Source: Candidatus Latescibacterota bacterium (GTDB lineage Bacteria > Krumholzibacteriota > Krumholzibacteriia > JACNKJ01). From it: 64,000 nt of DNA. Location of the stretch: assembly GCA_020633725.1 (NCBI GenBank), contig JACKDC010000005.1:124001-188000 (forward strand). Direction: 5' to 3'. The position numbers were made by a program, and so were the translations under genes. Below are positions 17,490-26,128 of the stretch, one piece after another. How positions within the stretch are numbered: the stretch's first letter is position 1; each line of letters opens with the position of its first letter. The notes under the pieces are model-generated. The model was given only the letters and a program-made list of their open reading frames with translations. It was not told where the DNA came from and ran no database searches.

Positions 17490-18781
17490 GCGCTGGTCTG
17501 TCCGCCCTCGCCGATCCAGCGGGGCACCACATCGAGCCCGCTGGCATCACCTTCGTAGACGAAGACGCCGCCCTCGTCGGTCTGCCCGTCGTCCCAGAAG
17601 GGCACGCCGATGGCGACGTCGGCATAGCCGTCGCCGTCAACGTCGCCGGCGGTCGCCACCGAGGCGCCGAACTGCGCGAGCGCCTGCCCCGAGTGCGCCG
17701 ACCAGTCCGGCGTTGCGCTCGGGCCCAGCGGTCCGCCGAGGTAGACGAAGGCTTTGCCCTCGTTGCTCTGTCCGTCGTCGTAGAGCGGCGCGCCCACGAC
17801 GACGTCGGCGTAGCCGTCGCCGTTCACGTCGCCCGCGCCGGCCACCGCCGCGCCCAGGTGGGCCACGGCCTGGTCGGACTCCGCGATCCAGAGCGGCAGG
17901 TCAGACAGCCCCGCTGGCCCGCCGGAGTAGACGAAGGCCGCGCCTTCGAAGGTCTGCCCGTCCGTGTACTGCGGCGCGCCGACGATCACGTCGTCGTAGC
18001 CGTCGCCGTTGACGTCGCCCGCGGTGCCCAGCGACGAGCCGTAGTAGGACGTCGCCACGTTGCACTCGCCGATCCAGTCGGGGCTCGCGCCGGGGCCGGC
18101 CGGTCCGCCGAGGTAGAGGAAGGCCGCGCCTTCGTCGCTCTCGCCGTGGTCGTAGAGCAGCGCGCCGACGAGGAGGTCGGCGTAGCCGTCGCCGTTGACG
18201 TCGCCGGCGGTGGCCACGGGCAGCCCGAAGAACGCGCCGGCCTGATCGCTCTCGGCGGTCCAGGCGGGCGTCGCGCTCAGCCCGTCCGGGCCACCCAGAT
18301 AGAGGAAGACCCTGCCCTCGTCGGTCTCGCCGTCGTCGTAGGCGAGCGCGCCGACGATCACGTCGTCGTAGCCGTCGCCGTTCACGTCGCCAGCCGCGGC
18401 CACCGACTGGCCGAACTTGGCGCCGGCCTGGCCGCCGGTCGCTGTCCACGCGGCGACGGTGGAGGGTCCGCCGGCGGAGCCGAGGTAGAGAAAGGCCGCG
18501 CCTTCGTCGGTTTCGCCGTCGTCGTAGAGGTAGGCGCCGACGACGACGTCGCTGTAGCCGTCGCCGTTGACGTCGCCTGCGGTGGACACGCTGATGCCGA
18601 GCGAGGCCAGCGCCTGATCGCTCTCGGTGATCCACAGGGGCGCGTCCATCAGGCGTTCCGCCTCGCCCGTCTCGCGCGCCAGCGCAGGCCGGACCAGGAG
18701 AGAGAGGAGCAGGAGCGCCGCGAGCCGGGCGGAGAATGCTCCGCCGCGGCCGCGGGGAAGCGGGCGGGTCGTGCTGGGCAT
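17132..18781 (-). CDS. FG-GAP repeat protein, N-terminal part of a frameshifted gene
   Basis: Signal peptide (MPSTTRPLPRGRGG, hydrophobic core LAALLLLSLLV, about residues 1-35) followed by six FG-GAP repeats. After the codons for IGEGGQTSA (about 17490) the frame leaves homology, and about 119 Arg-rich unrelated codons lead to a stop at 17132. The ATG at 18781 has a GAAGGAG site 8 bp upstream. As it stands, the product would lack the C-terminal sorting domain and so should not be exported or anchored like its paralogue. It is transcribed divergently from the kinase gene at 18889. Confidence 0.8.
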   Translation of the reverse strand: MPSTTRPLPRGRGGAFSARLAALLLLSLLVRPALARETGEAERLMDAPLWITESDQALASLGISVSTAGDVNGDGYSDVVVGAYLYDDGETDEGAAFLYLGSAGGPSTVAAWTATGGQAGAKFGQSVAAAGDVNGDGYDDVIVGALAYDDGETDEGRVFLYLGGPDGLSATPAWTAESDQAGAFFGLPVATAGDVNGDGYADLLVGALLYDHGESDEGAAFLYLGGPAGPGASPDWIGECNVATSYYGSSLGTAGDVNGDGYDDVIVGAPQYTDGQTFEGAAFVYSGGPAGLSDLPLWIAESDQAVAHLGAAVAGAGDVNGDGYADVVVGAPLYDDGQSNEGKAFVYLGGPLGPSATPDWSAHSGQALAQFGASVATAGDVDGDGYADVAIGVPFWDDGQTDEGGVFVYEGDASGLDVVPRWIGEGGQTSALWLQRGHRRRRGRRRLLGPPRRRLPVRQRAAERGGRLRLCGRREHPRTEPRLDGPRQPGCRGPRALPGVRRRRERRRLLRPHRRLALLRRRPPERGPGAALPRIGRGAVDDARLGSRG

Positions 18782-18815
18782 GTCGCGACTCCTTCGGTCA
18801 GGCTAGAAGGGGAAT

Positions 18816-18830
18816 GCGCCGAATCGGCGC
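18816..18830. promoter_or_regulatory. Palindrome in the divergent FG-GAP/kinase promoter region
   Basis: GCGCCGA-A-TCGGCGC, a perfect 15-base inverted repeat in the 107-bp gap between the divergent starts at 18781 and 18889. It lies upstream of the kinase -35. It may be an operator acting on one or both genes. Confidence 0.4.
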
Positions 18831-18853
18831 GAAGTGGATCACGGCCGTCCGCG

Positions 18854-18882
18854 TTGTGCGCCAGCCAGGCGCGTGCTAGAGT
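18854..18882 (+). promoter_or_regulatory. Promoter of the kinase-STAND gene, possibly leaderless
   Basis: -35 TTGTGC (18854-18859), 17-bp spacer, -10 TAGAGT (18877-18882) preceded by TG at 18874-18875 (extended -10). The ATG at 18889 falls where transcription should start, and no ribosome site precedes it. Confidence 0.55.
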
Positions 18883-18888
18883 CGCCGG

Positions 18889-21800
18889 ATGGACGCCGAG
18901 CGCTGGCAACGCGTGCAGGAACTGGTGGAACGGGCGCTGGGCCAACCGCCCGACGCGCGTGCCGCGTTCCTTGCGCGCGCCTGCGACGACGATCCCGCCC
19001 TCCGCGCCGAGGCGCTCTCCCTGCTCGACGCCTGCGAGCGCAGCCCCGAGGAGCCGGCCCCACCGTCCGCCTGGCTGCAGCCGCTCGCGGCCGCGCCCTC
19101 TCCCCGGCTCGCCGAGAACGCGACGCTCGCGAACCGCTACCGTCTGCAATCCCTGCTCGCCCGGGGCGGCATGGGCGAGGTCTACGAGGCCTGGGATGAG
19201 GTGCTGTCCATTCCGGTCGCGCTGAAGACGCTCCATCTGGCCGCGGGCAGCGACGACGCCTACCGCCGGCTCAAGCTCGAAGGTCTTCTGGCGCGCGCCG
19301 TGTGGCATCCCAACGTCTGTCGGCACTACGCGCTCGAGCGGCACCGGGGCCCGGACGGCGACCTGTGGTTTCTCACCATGGAGCTCCTGCGCGGGGAGAC
19401 CCTCACCGCCAGGCTGCGGGCGGACGGCCGGCTGCGCGGCGCGCGCGCCCTGGCGGTCGCGACCCAGGTGGCCCGCGGACTGGGCGCTGCGCACCAGGCG
19501 GGCGTCGTGCATCGCGATCTCAAGCCGGGCAACGTGATGCTCGTCGACGCGGACGGCGAGCGTCAGGCCGTGGTCATGGACTTCGGCATCGCACTCGCCG
19601 ATGGCGCGGCGTCGGATCCTCTCGCCATCGTCGGCACACCGGCCTACATGGCGCCGGAGCAGCTGCGGGGAGAGGCCGTGGGTCCCGCGGCGGACCTCTA
19701 CGCGCTCGGCCTCGTGCTCTACGAGCTGGTCACCGGAGCGCTTCCCTTGCCCGGGGACGGATCCCGCGCCGCCGCCGAGCGACGGCTGCGCGAAGACCCG
19801 CCGTCGCCGCGGCAGCTCGTCCCCGACCTCGACGAGCGCTGGGAGTCGGCGATCCTCGGCTGCCTGCAGCGCGACCCCGAGCGGCGGTTCGCCAGCGCGG
19901 AAGCGGTGGTGGCGGCGCTCACGGGCTCCGAGGCCTGGGCCGGGGCCGTTGGACTCGAGCGGGGACGCCCGGTCGAAACTGCCCTTCCCGCCGAGCGCGA
20001 TCGCTTCGTCGGCCGCGCCGCCGAGCGCGAGCAACTGCGCCGCGCCCTTGACGGTGGCGCGCGGGTCGCCACCCTGCTCGGCGCGGCCGGCCTGGGCAAG
20101 ACGCGCCTGGCCATCCACTTCGCGCGCGAGCACGCGGGCGGCTGGCCGGGAGGCGTGGTGTTCTGCGACTTCACGGAGGCGCGGAGTCTCGACGGCGTCG
20201 CGTCCGCCGTGGCGGGCGCGCTCGGCGTGCAGCTCGCGCGCGGCGACGCGATCGCCCAGCTGGGCCACGCCCTCGCCGGACGCGGACGCGCGCTGATGGT
20301 CCTGGACAACCTCGAGCAGATCGTCGACCTCGTCCCGGCGACGCTCGGTCGCTGGCTCGACATGGCCCCCGAGGCGCGGTTCGTGGCCACCAGCCGCGAG
20401 CGGCTGCGCCTCGGCGACCTCGAGGCCGCGATCGAACTGGAGCCGCTGGAGGCGGAGGCGGGGGCGGCGCTCTTCGCGGACCGGGCGCGGCGCCTGCGGC
20501 CGGGACTGGCGCTCGACGGGCAGGCGGCTGCGGCCGTGGGCGAGATCGTCCGTCTCGCCGACGGCCTGCCCCTCGCCATCGAGCTGGCCAGCGCGCGCGT
20601 GGGCGTCATGGACGTCCCTCAGATCGCGCGGCAGATGCGGCAGCGCTTCAGCCTGCTCAGCGGCGGCAGCGGCTCGCGCCACGAGACGCTCATGGCGGCG
20701 ATCGACGCGTCCTGGGAGCTGCTCAAGCCCTGGGAGCGCTCGGCCTGGGCGCAGTGCGCGGTGTTCGAGGGCGGCTTCGCGCTGGACGCCGCCGAGCACG
20801 TGATCGCGCTGGATGCGCACGCCGACGCGCCGTGGGTGGTGGACGTCCTGGGCGCGCTCGTCGACAAGAGCCTGCTGCGCGCGTCGGCGCCGCTCGCGCG
20901 GGCCACGGCAGGCAGCCCCGCGCCGCGCTTCTCGCTCCTGCCCACGCTGCACGAGTTCGCGCGGCTGCGGCTGGACGGCGCGAGCACCGACGGCGAGAGG
21001 ATGCCCGACGCCGCGGACGTCCAGGTCAGACATGGCGCCTGGTACGCGCGCTTCGGGGAGCGGGACGCGATCGCGCTGCTTCGGCGGCGCGGAACCGCGG
21101 CCGCACGCCACGCCGTGGAACCCGAGCTCGAGAACATCGCCGCGGCCTGCCGGCGCGCGATCGACCGCGATGACGCGCCGACGGCGGTGGCCAACCTGCG
21201 CGCGCTGTGGGCGGTGCTGGCCCTGCGGGGGCCCTTCGGCGAGGCGCTCGCGCTGGGACGTCTCGCGCTCGACCGGCTTCATGCGTCTGCCGCCGACGCG
21301 CTGCAGGTGCTCCGCGTGCTGGGCCAGGCCGCGTGGTACGCCGGCCTGCCCGACGAAGCCGGGGCGCACCAGCAGTCGCTGCTGGCCGGAGCGCGTGAGC
21401 AGGGCGATGAGGCGCTTGCCGCGCAGGCCCTGCTCGACCTCGCGGGTTTTCACGTCAGTCGAGGCCAGATGGAGGAGGGCGAGGCGATCCTTCAGCAGGC
21501 GCTGGCGGCGATCGCGGCCAGCGGCGATCACGCGAGCGAGGGCCAGGCCCTCAGCCTGCTCGGCGTCATCCACCGCGGACAGGGGCGTATGGACGCGGCG
21601 CGCGAGCAGCTCGAACGCGCGCTGGCGGCGGCGCGCGGCGCCGGCGACCGGCGGCTCGAAGGCTCGGTGCTCGTCAACCTGGGACTGGTCCTGCAGGACC
21701 TCGGCGATTCGGACGGCGCACGCCGGCACTACGAGGAGGGGCTGGCGGCGCACCGCGAGGTGGGGCACCGTCGCTTCGAGGGCAACGCGCACGACAACCT

Positions 21801-22443
21801 CGGCGCGCTCTGCCTGGACCAGGGCCACCTCGTGGACGCGCGCCGTCACATGGAACAGGCCCTGGCCATCCACCGCGAGACGGGCGCGCGCTTCTCGGAG
21901 GGCATCACGCGCATCAATCTGGGCTCGCTTTGCCACGCCGAGGCGAGGCCGGCGGACGCGCGCGCGCAGCTCGACGCGGCGCTGCGCATCCAGCGTGAGG
22001 TCGGCAACCGCAGGATGGAGGGGCACGTGCTCGGCGCGCTCGGCCGGCTGGAGCAGGAGTTCGGATTGCCGCAGGCGGCGCGGGCGCGCTACGATGCCGC
22101 GCTGGTCATCCATCGGGAGCAGGACGATGGCCGTTCGGAAGGCTACATCCTCACCCATCTGGCGAGCCTGCTGAACGCGGATGCGACGCGGGACGAGGCG
22201 CGGGCCTGCCTCGAACGCGCCGAGCCGCTGCTGCGCCAGGCGGAAGCGACGCTGGATCTGGGCCTGCTCCTCTGTGTCAAGGCCGAGCTTGCGCAGGGCG
22301 ACGGCGATCCGTCGCTCGCGCGAACGGCGATCGCGGAAGCCCAGACTCTGGCGGAACGCCTGGGCGCGGAGCCCGGCTCCGAGTTCGGACGCATGCTGGC
22401 GCGGGCGCGCAAGGCGCTGGCGTCTGGATCGCAGAAGGAGTGA
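18889..22443 (+). CDS. Serine/threonine protein kinase fused to STAND ATPase and TPR repeats
   Basis: 1184 residues, cytoplasmic (no membrane segment seen). Residues 1-80: a helical N-terminal segment (WQRVQELVERAL) common in ECF-linked kinases. Residues 84-345: Hanks-type kinase with glycine loop GGMGEV, Lys113, HRD at 208-210, DFG at 231-233 and APE at 255-257; all catalytic residues are present. Residues about 370-700: a signalling NTPase with Walker A GAAGLGKT (398-405), Walker B ALMVLDN (468-474), the sensor stretch FVATSRERLRL and LADGLPLAIELASAR. Residues about 700-1184: TPR-like repeats (ALSLLGVIHRGQGRMDAA and similar). The combination suggests a sensor that multimerises through STAND/TPR and signals by phosphorylation. 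It may partner the ECF sigma factor at 14685. Confidence 0.93.
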   Translation: MDAERWQRVQELVERALGQPPDARAAFLARACDDDPALRAEALSLLDACERSPEEPAPPSAWLQPLAAAPSPRLAENATLANRYRLQSLLARGGMGEVYEAWDEVLSIPVALKTLHLAAGSDDAYRRLKLEGLLARAVWHPNVCRHYALERHRGPDGDLWFLTMELLRGETLTARLRADGRLRGARALAVATQVARGLGAAHQAGVVHRDLKPGNVMLVDADGERQAVVMDFGIALADGAASDPLAIVGTPAYMAPEQLRGEAVGPAADLYALGLVLYELVTGALPLPGDGSRAAAERRLREDPPSPRQLVPDLDERWESAILGCLQRDPERRFASAEAVVAALTGSEAWAGAVGLERGRPVETALPAERDRFVGRAAEREQLRRALDGGARVATLLGAAGLGKTRLAIHFAREHAGGWPGGVVFCDFTEARSLDGVASAVAGALGVQLARGDAIAQLGHALAGRGRALMVLDNLEQIVDLVPATLGRWLDMAPEARFVATSRERLRLGDLEAAIELEPLEAEAGAALFADRARRLRPGLALDGQAAAAVGEIVRLADGLPLAIELASARVGVMDVPQIARQMRQRFSLLSGGSGSRHETLMAAIDASWELLKPWERSAWAQCAVFEGGFALDAAEHVIALDAHADAPWVVDVLGALVDKSLLRASAPLARATAGSPAPRFSLLPTLHEFARLRLDGASTDGERMPDAADVQVRHGAWYARFGERDAIALLRRRGTAAARHAVEPELENIAAACRRAIDRDDAPTAVANLRALWAVLALRGPFGEALALGRLALDRLHASAADALQVLRVLGQAAWYAGLPDEAGAHQQSLLAGAREQGDEALAAQALLDLAGFHVSRGQMEEGEAILQQALAAIAASGDHASEGQALSLLGVIHRGQGRMDAAREQLERALAAARGAGDRRLEGSVLVNLGLVLQDLGDSDGARRHYEEGLAAHREVGHRRFEGNAHDNLGALCLDQGHLVDARRHMEQALAIHRETGARFSEGITRINLGSLCHAEARPADARAQLDAALRIQREVGNRRMEGHVLGALGRLEQEFGLPQAARARYDAALVIHREQDDGRSEGYILTHLASLLNADATRDEARACLERAEPLLRQAEATLDLGLLLCVKAELAQGDGDPSLARTAIAEAQTLAERLGAEPGSEFGRMLARARKALASGSQKE

Positions 22444-22445
22444 AC

Positions 22446-23093
22446 ATGTCGAAACTGCGTGTCTCGAGCTTCGGGTTGTCCCTCGACGGCTACGGCGCCG
22501 GCCCCGATCAGAGCCTCGAAAACCCCCTGGGCGTGGGCGGGCCCGAGATCATGAAGTGGTTCATGCCCACGCGTGTCTGGCAGGCGATGCAGGGCGCGGA
22601 AGGCGGCGAGACCGGCGTCGACAACGGCATGGCCGAGCGCAGCTTCGCGAACGTGGGCGCCTGGATCCTGGGCCGCAACATGTTCGGGCCCGTCCGCGGC
22701 CCCTGGCCCGACGAGAGCTGGCGCGGCTGGTGGGGGGAGAACCCGCCCTACCACGTGCCGGTCTTCGTGCTCACGCAGCACCCGCGGGCGCCGCTGGTCA
22801 TGGAGGGGGGCACGCGCTTCCACTTCGTCACCGAGGGGATCGAGGAGGCGCTGCGCCTGGCCCGCGAGGCCGCCGGCGGCCGCGACGTGCGGCTGGGCGG
22901 CGGCGTGGACACCGTGCGTCAGTATCTGCGCGCGGGGCTGGTCGACACGCTGCACCTCGCCGTGGGGCCGGTGCTGCTGGGCGCGGGGGAGTCGCTGTGG
23001 CAGGGCCTGGATGCCAGGGCGCTCGGCTACGCGGTCGCCGAGACGGTGCAGGGCGAACGCGCGCTGCACGTCATGCTGAAGCGCGCCGACTGA
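22446..23093 (+). CDS. Dihydrofolate reductase-like (RibD C-terminal domain) family protein
   Basis: 215 residues with the RibD_C/YyaP-like fold: a SSFGLSLDGYGAGPDQS opening, ILGRNMFGPVRGPW, LTQHPRAPLVMEGGTRFHFV, and the nucleotide-binding stretch GRDVRLGGGVDTVRQYLRAGLVDTLHLAVGPVLLGAGE. Family members reduce folate- or pyrimidine-like substrates in a few cases, but most have no known substrate; it is not a genuine FolA. The ATG at 22446 has AAGGAG 6 bp upstream; a GTG at 22440 overlapping the kinase stop is also in frame. The overlap with the kinase stop suggests co-transcription with it. Confidence 0.85.
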   Translation: MSKLRVSSFGLSLDGYGAGPDQSLENPLGVGGPEIMKWFMPTRVWQAMQGAEGGETGVDNGMAERSFANVGAWILGRNMFGPVRGPWPDESWRGWWGENPPYHVPVFVLTQHPRAPLVMEGGTRFHFVTEGIEEALRLAREAAGGRDVRLGGGVDTVRQYLRAGLVDTLHLAVGPVLLGAGESLWQGLDARALGYAVAETVQGERALHVMLKRAD

Positions 23094-23151
23094 GAATCGC
23101 CCCGAACCCGCGCTGGGCGGATCCGGGGCTTCGCTGAAGCAATGGCGCTCG

Positions 23152-25452
23152 TCAGAAGTTGACGGTTTGCACCATCCCCGCGGAGGTGAAGGTCGTCCGC
23201 AGCGTGCCGCCCGAGTAGGTGCCGCCGCTGTAGAGGCCGTCCAGCTCCGACCCGGTGCAGCTGCCGCCCGTGTAGACCCGATAGCTGGTGCCGGCGGTGA
23301 GGTCCACCGTGGAGAGCAGGATGCACGAGTAGCGATTGGCCGGCCGGAAGGTCACCAGCGCGCCGCCTCCCGTGTCCTCGATGTGGAAGAGCGTGCCGGC
23401 GCTCAGCGTCGTGTTGGTCTTGAGCAGCACGCAGCGCTGGGTGGACTGGCTGCTCGGCGTCTCGACCATGTTCGAGTTGATCTGCGAGACCACCGTGAAC
23501 CCGCCGTCCACGCGGAAAGTGCCGTTGACGTCGATGCCCACCTCGGGTTGCGCGGGCGGCCCGTGCACGATCAGCGTGCCGCCGGCAAGGGTCAGGTTGC
23601 CGTTGCTGTCGATCGCGTCGCCTGCGGGCGCGTAGAGGTGGATGTACCCGCCGCTGATGGTGAGGTTGCTGCCGTCGTTGAACTCGCCGTCCACGCCGTA
23701 GGTGGCGTTGAGCCCGTCGTCGGTGGACGTGAGGTGGATCTCGCCGCCGTTGATGAACAGGTTCGGCGACTCGAGGCCCTCCACCGAGTTCACGATGTTG
23801 ATGAGACCGCCGTTCACCTCGAGCCAGCGCTTGGACTTGATTGCGTCGTCGGCCGACGAGATCGTGATGTCTCCGCCGTCGATCGTGACCGTGCTGTCCA
23901 CGGACACGGCCTTGGCCTCGGCGTAATCGCCGCCGCCGATGGAGATCGGTGCGCCCGTGGTCGTGATGTTGAGCGTGGGCCCGGTGCCGGGCACCCCGAT
24001 GCTGAGGTCGAAGTCCCCGGAGATGCCCTTGCCGCCGGACCCGGAGTGGGACAGGGTGATCGTCCCCCCCGTCAGGATGACGTTCGCGTCGGCCTTGAGG
24101 CAGGGCCCGTGATAGGCGTCCGCCAGGCCGACGTCGTTGACGTAGACACCGCCGTCGCCGCTGGAGCTGATGTCCAGGACACCGGACGCGATGGCGATGT
24201 CGCCGTCGCAGGAGACGCCGCGGCCGGCCAGGCCGACGGTGGTCACAGTGACGTCGGCCCCGTCCAGTTCTACGAGATCGTCGGCCTTGATCGCGGTGCA
24301 GTAGGAGGGGTCGAAGCCCGCGCCGGAGGCCTCGAGCACCACGCCGCCGCTGGTCTGGATCGTCAGCAGGCCGCCGGTGAGCAGCACGCTGCCGGCGTTC
24401 AGCCCCTTGGACTGGTCGCCCTCCACCGTGAGCTGCGTGTTGCCGCCCGCGATCGTGATCGCTCCGTCGCACTTGACCGCGTCGCGATCGTCATCGGCGA
24501 TGAGTACGGTGAGGGTGCCGGCGTCGATCGTCACCGGACCGTCGCCTGCGTCGACGCCATCGGCGTCGGCGCTCACGCTCACGCTGCCGCCGTGCTGGAA
24601 ATAGCCCTCGTTGGTGTGGACGCCGTCTTTCACCGCACTCGTCACGATGATCGTGCCGCCCTGCACCTCGATGTAGTCATCGCTGCCGAGGCCGTGCTGG
24701 TCGTCACCCTGACCGTTCACGGTCAGGCTGCCGGCGCCGGTGAAGATGAGCTGCCCTTCGCTGAAAAAGGCCGCCTTCTGGTCCTCGTCGTTGGGGGGAT
24801 CGGCGTAGGTCACACCGTCGGTGAGCGTCGAGCTGCCGAGCAACGCGACGCCGATGGTCACGTCGGCCTGCACGTTGATGGCCGGGCCGTCGAGGTTCTC
24901 GATCGAGACGCCGTCCAGGCGCAGGGTGAAGTCCTCGTCAGAGTAGATCTTGAACATGCCGTCGCCGGTGGTTCCCGACAGCGCGTACACGATCCCGGGC
25001 ATGCCCGCCGCGCCCGACACGATGACGTCGGCGCCGGTCACGTCCACCGCGACGCCGGCGCTCTCCAGCGGATTGACCACGGTCACCGCCCCGCCGGCGT
25101 AGTCCACGGTCACAGTGAGGTCGGCGCTGTTGGCGAAGGTGATGCTGTCGATGTCCGCCAGCGCGAACTGGCTGGTGACGCCGAGCGCCTGGTGAACGCG
25201 CAGCAGCGTGCCGGCCGCGAAGGTCACGCTGTCGATGTCTGCCACCTCGAGCTGGACCAGGCCGCCCTGGGTGTGCAGGCGAAGCAGGTCGCCATCCGCA
25301 CGCAGGCCCGAGAGGTCGAAGGTGACGCTCTCGATGCTGTCGAGGGCGTAGGTGTCGGTCTCGCCGTCAAGGCCGAGGACGTCCATCTCCTGGGCGACGG
25401 CCAGCGGCGCAACGCAAAGCGCGAGCAGCAGGAGTGCAAGCAGTCTCTTCAT
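23152..25452 (-). CDS. Secreted Cthe_2159-type (carbohydrate-binding) beta-helix protein
   Basis: 766 residues. Signal peptide MKRLLALLLLALCVAPLAVA; an N-terminal region with three IxSITF/VADIDSVTF-type motifs (residues about 35-120); then the body with many short coils of the Cthe_2159 family (PF14262-like), such as GGTIIVTSAVKDGVHTNEG, DADGVDAGDGPVTIDAG, KGISGDFDLSI and SADDAIKSKRWLEVNGG. Cthe_2159 itself is a calcium-binding parallel beta-helix that binds acidic polysaccharide, so carbohydrate binding is a reasonable guess. The C-terminus (TYSGGTLRTTFTSAGMVQTVNF) lacks the sorting domain. That domain is present on the small protein encoded 14 bp upstream in the same operon. Confidence 0.85.
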   Translation of the reverse strand: MKRLLALLLLALCVAPLAVAQEMDVLGLDGETDTYALDSIESVTFDLSGLRADGDLLRLHTQGGLVQLEVADIDSVTFAAGTLLRVHQALGVTSQFALADIDSITFANSADLTVTVDYAGGAVTVVNPLESAGVAVDVTGADVIVSGAAGMPGIVYALSGTTGDGMFKIYSDEDFTLRLDGVSIENLDGPAINVQADVTIGVALLGSSTLTDGVTYADPPNDEDQKAAFFSEGQLIFTGAGSLTVNGQGDDQHGLGSDDYIEVQGGTIIVTSAVKDGVHTNEGYFQHGGSVSVSADADGVDAGDGPVTIDAGTLTVLIADDDRDAVKCDGAITIAGGNTQLTVEGDQSKGLNAGSVLLTGGLLTIQTSGGVVLEASGAGFDPSYCTAIKADDLVELDGADVTVTTVGLAGRGVSCDGDIAIASGVLDISSSGDGGVYVNDVGLADAYHGPCLKADANVILTGGTITLSHSGSGGKGISGDFDLSIGVPGTGPTLNITTTGAPISIGGGDYAEAKAVSVDSTVTIDGGDITISSADDAIKSKRWLEVNGGLINIVNSVEGLESPNLFINGGEIHLTSTDDGLNATYGVDGEFNDGSNLTISGGYIHLYAPAGDAIDSNGNLTLAGGTLIVHGPPAQPEVGIDVNGTFRVDGGFTVVSQINSNMVETPSSQSTQRCVLLKTNTTLSAGTLFHIEDTGGGALVTFRPANRYSCILLSTVDLTAGTSYRVYTGGSCTGSELDGLYSGGTYSGGTLRTTFTSAGMVQTVNF

Positions 25453-25466
25453 GGTGTTCCCCTTCC

Positions 25467-25937
25467 TCACTTTACCAGCAGCAGCTGCTGGGACAGGGTG
25501 GATTCCCCCGCGGCCACGGCGCAGAAGTAGACGCCGCTGGCGACGCGGGCGCCGCGGTCGTCGCGGCCGTCCCAGTTGACCTGGTGCTCGCCGGCAGTCT
25601 GCGTCGCGTCGAACAGCGTGCTGACGAGCGCCCCCTTCGCGTCGTAGATCCGCACCGCGACCCTGGCCGGCGCGGGCAGCGCGTAGGCGATCGTGGTGCT
25701 GGGGTTGAAGGGGTTGGGGAAGCTGCCGAGGAGGCGGAAACGCGAGGGCGTCTGTCCCCCGCCGTCGGGCTCCTGGACCGCGGTCAGGATGTCCCGGAAG
25801 GTGATGCGCTGGATGTCTGCGTGGGGGATCGTGACGGTCCCGCCACCGCTCAGGTGGATGGTCATGGCGTAGTCCTGCCCGAAGGCGTTCGCTGCAAGCA
25901 GCAGCAGGACGCACGCGCCGAGCGCTTTGATTCTCAT
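25467..25937 (-). CDS. Small secreted protein with C-terminal sorting-type domain
   Basis: 156 residues: signal peptide MRIKALGACVLLLLAANAFG, a short segment with the motif ADIQRITF that also occurs in the next gene's product, then the shared C-terminal domain (SFPNPFNPSTTIAYAL, YDAKGALV, NWDGRDDRG, SGVYFCAV, ending QQLLLVK). There is no room for a separate functional domain, so it may be an adaptor or partner for the large beta-helix protein downstream. ATG at 25937 has a GGAGG site 5-9 bp upstream; an earlier in-frame ATG at 26042 lacks both a ribosome site and a signal peptide. It is first in a two-gene operon. Confidence 0.85.
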   Translation of the reverse strand: MRIKALGACVLLLLAANAFGQDYAMTIHLSGGGTVTIPHADIQRITFRDILTAVQEPDGGGQTPSRFRLLGSFPNPFNPSTTIAYALPAPARVAVRIYDAKGALVSTLFDATQTAGEHQVNWDGRDDRGARVASGVYFCAVAAGESTLSQQLLLVK

Positions 25938-26063
25938 CACTGCCTCCACACGTGGGGTTGGGTCCGCGGGCGCCGCAGTCGACCGGCGCCGAACCGCCAA
26001 GATTACCACAGTTGGACACCCAGCAGGTCCGAAACGCGGCATCGGGCGCGCGGCAGGCCACCC

Positions 26064-26092
26064 TTGCGGGGCGGCCGGGTCGGGCGCATACT
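26064..26092 (+). promoter_or_regulatory. Promoter of the SRPBCC-DUF2214-SDR operon
   Basis: -35 TTGCGG (26064-26069), 17-bp spacer, -10 CATACT (26087-26092). Predicted leader about 30 nt to the ATG at 26129. Confidence 0.55.
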
Positions 26093-26128
26093 GCGGGCAC
26101 CCTCACCGCGTCACGAAAGGCGACTCCC

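Noticed and set aside
17132..17495. Programmed ribosomal frameshift in the FG-GAP gene
   Set aside because: No slippery heptamer or downstream structure was seen, and the paralogue has no frameshift; a dinucleotide loss explains it better.
22446..23093. True dihydrofolate reductase (folA)
   Set aside because: The sequence follows the RibD-C/YyaP branch and lacks the FolA active-site pattern.
23093..23152. Terminator between the DHFR-like gene and the convergent beta-helix gene
   Set aside because: GCCCCG and CGGGGC arms can pair, but the interior is poorly matched and no T-run follows; too weak to call.
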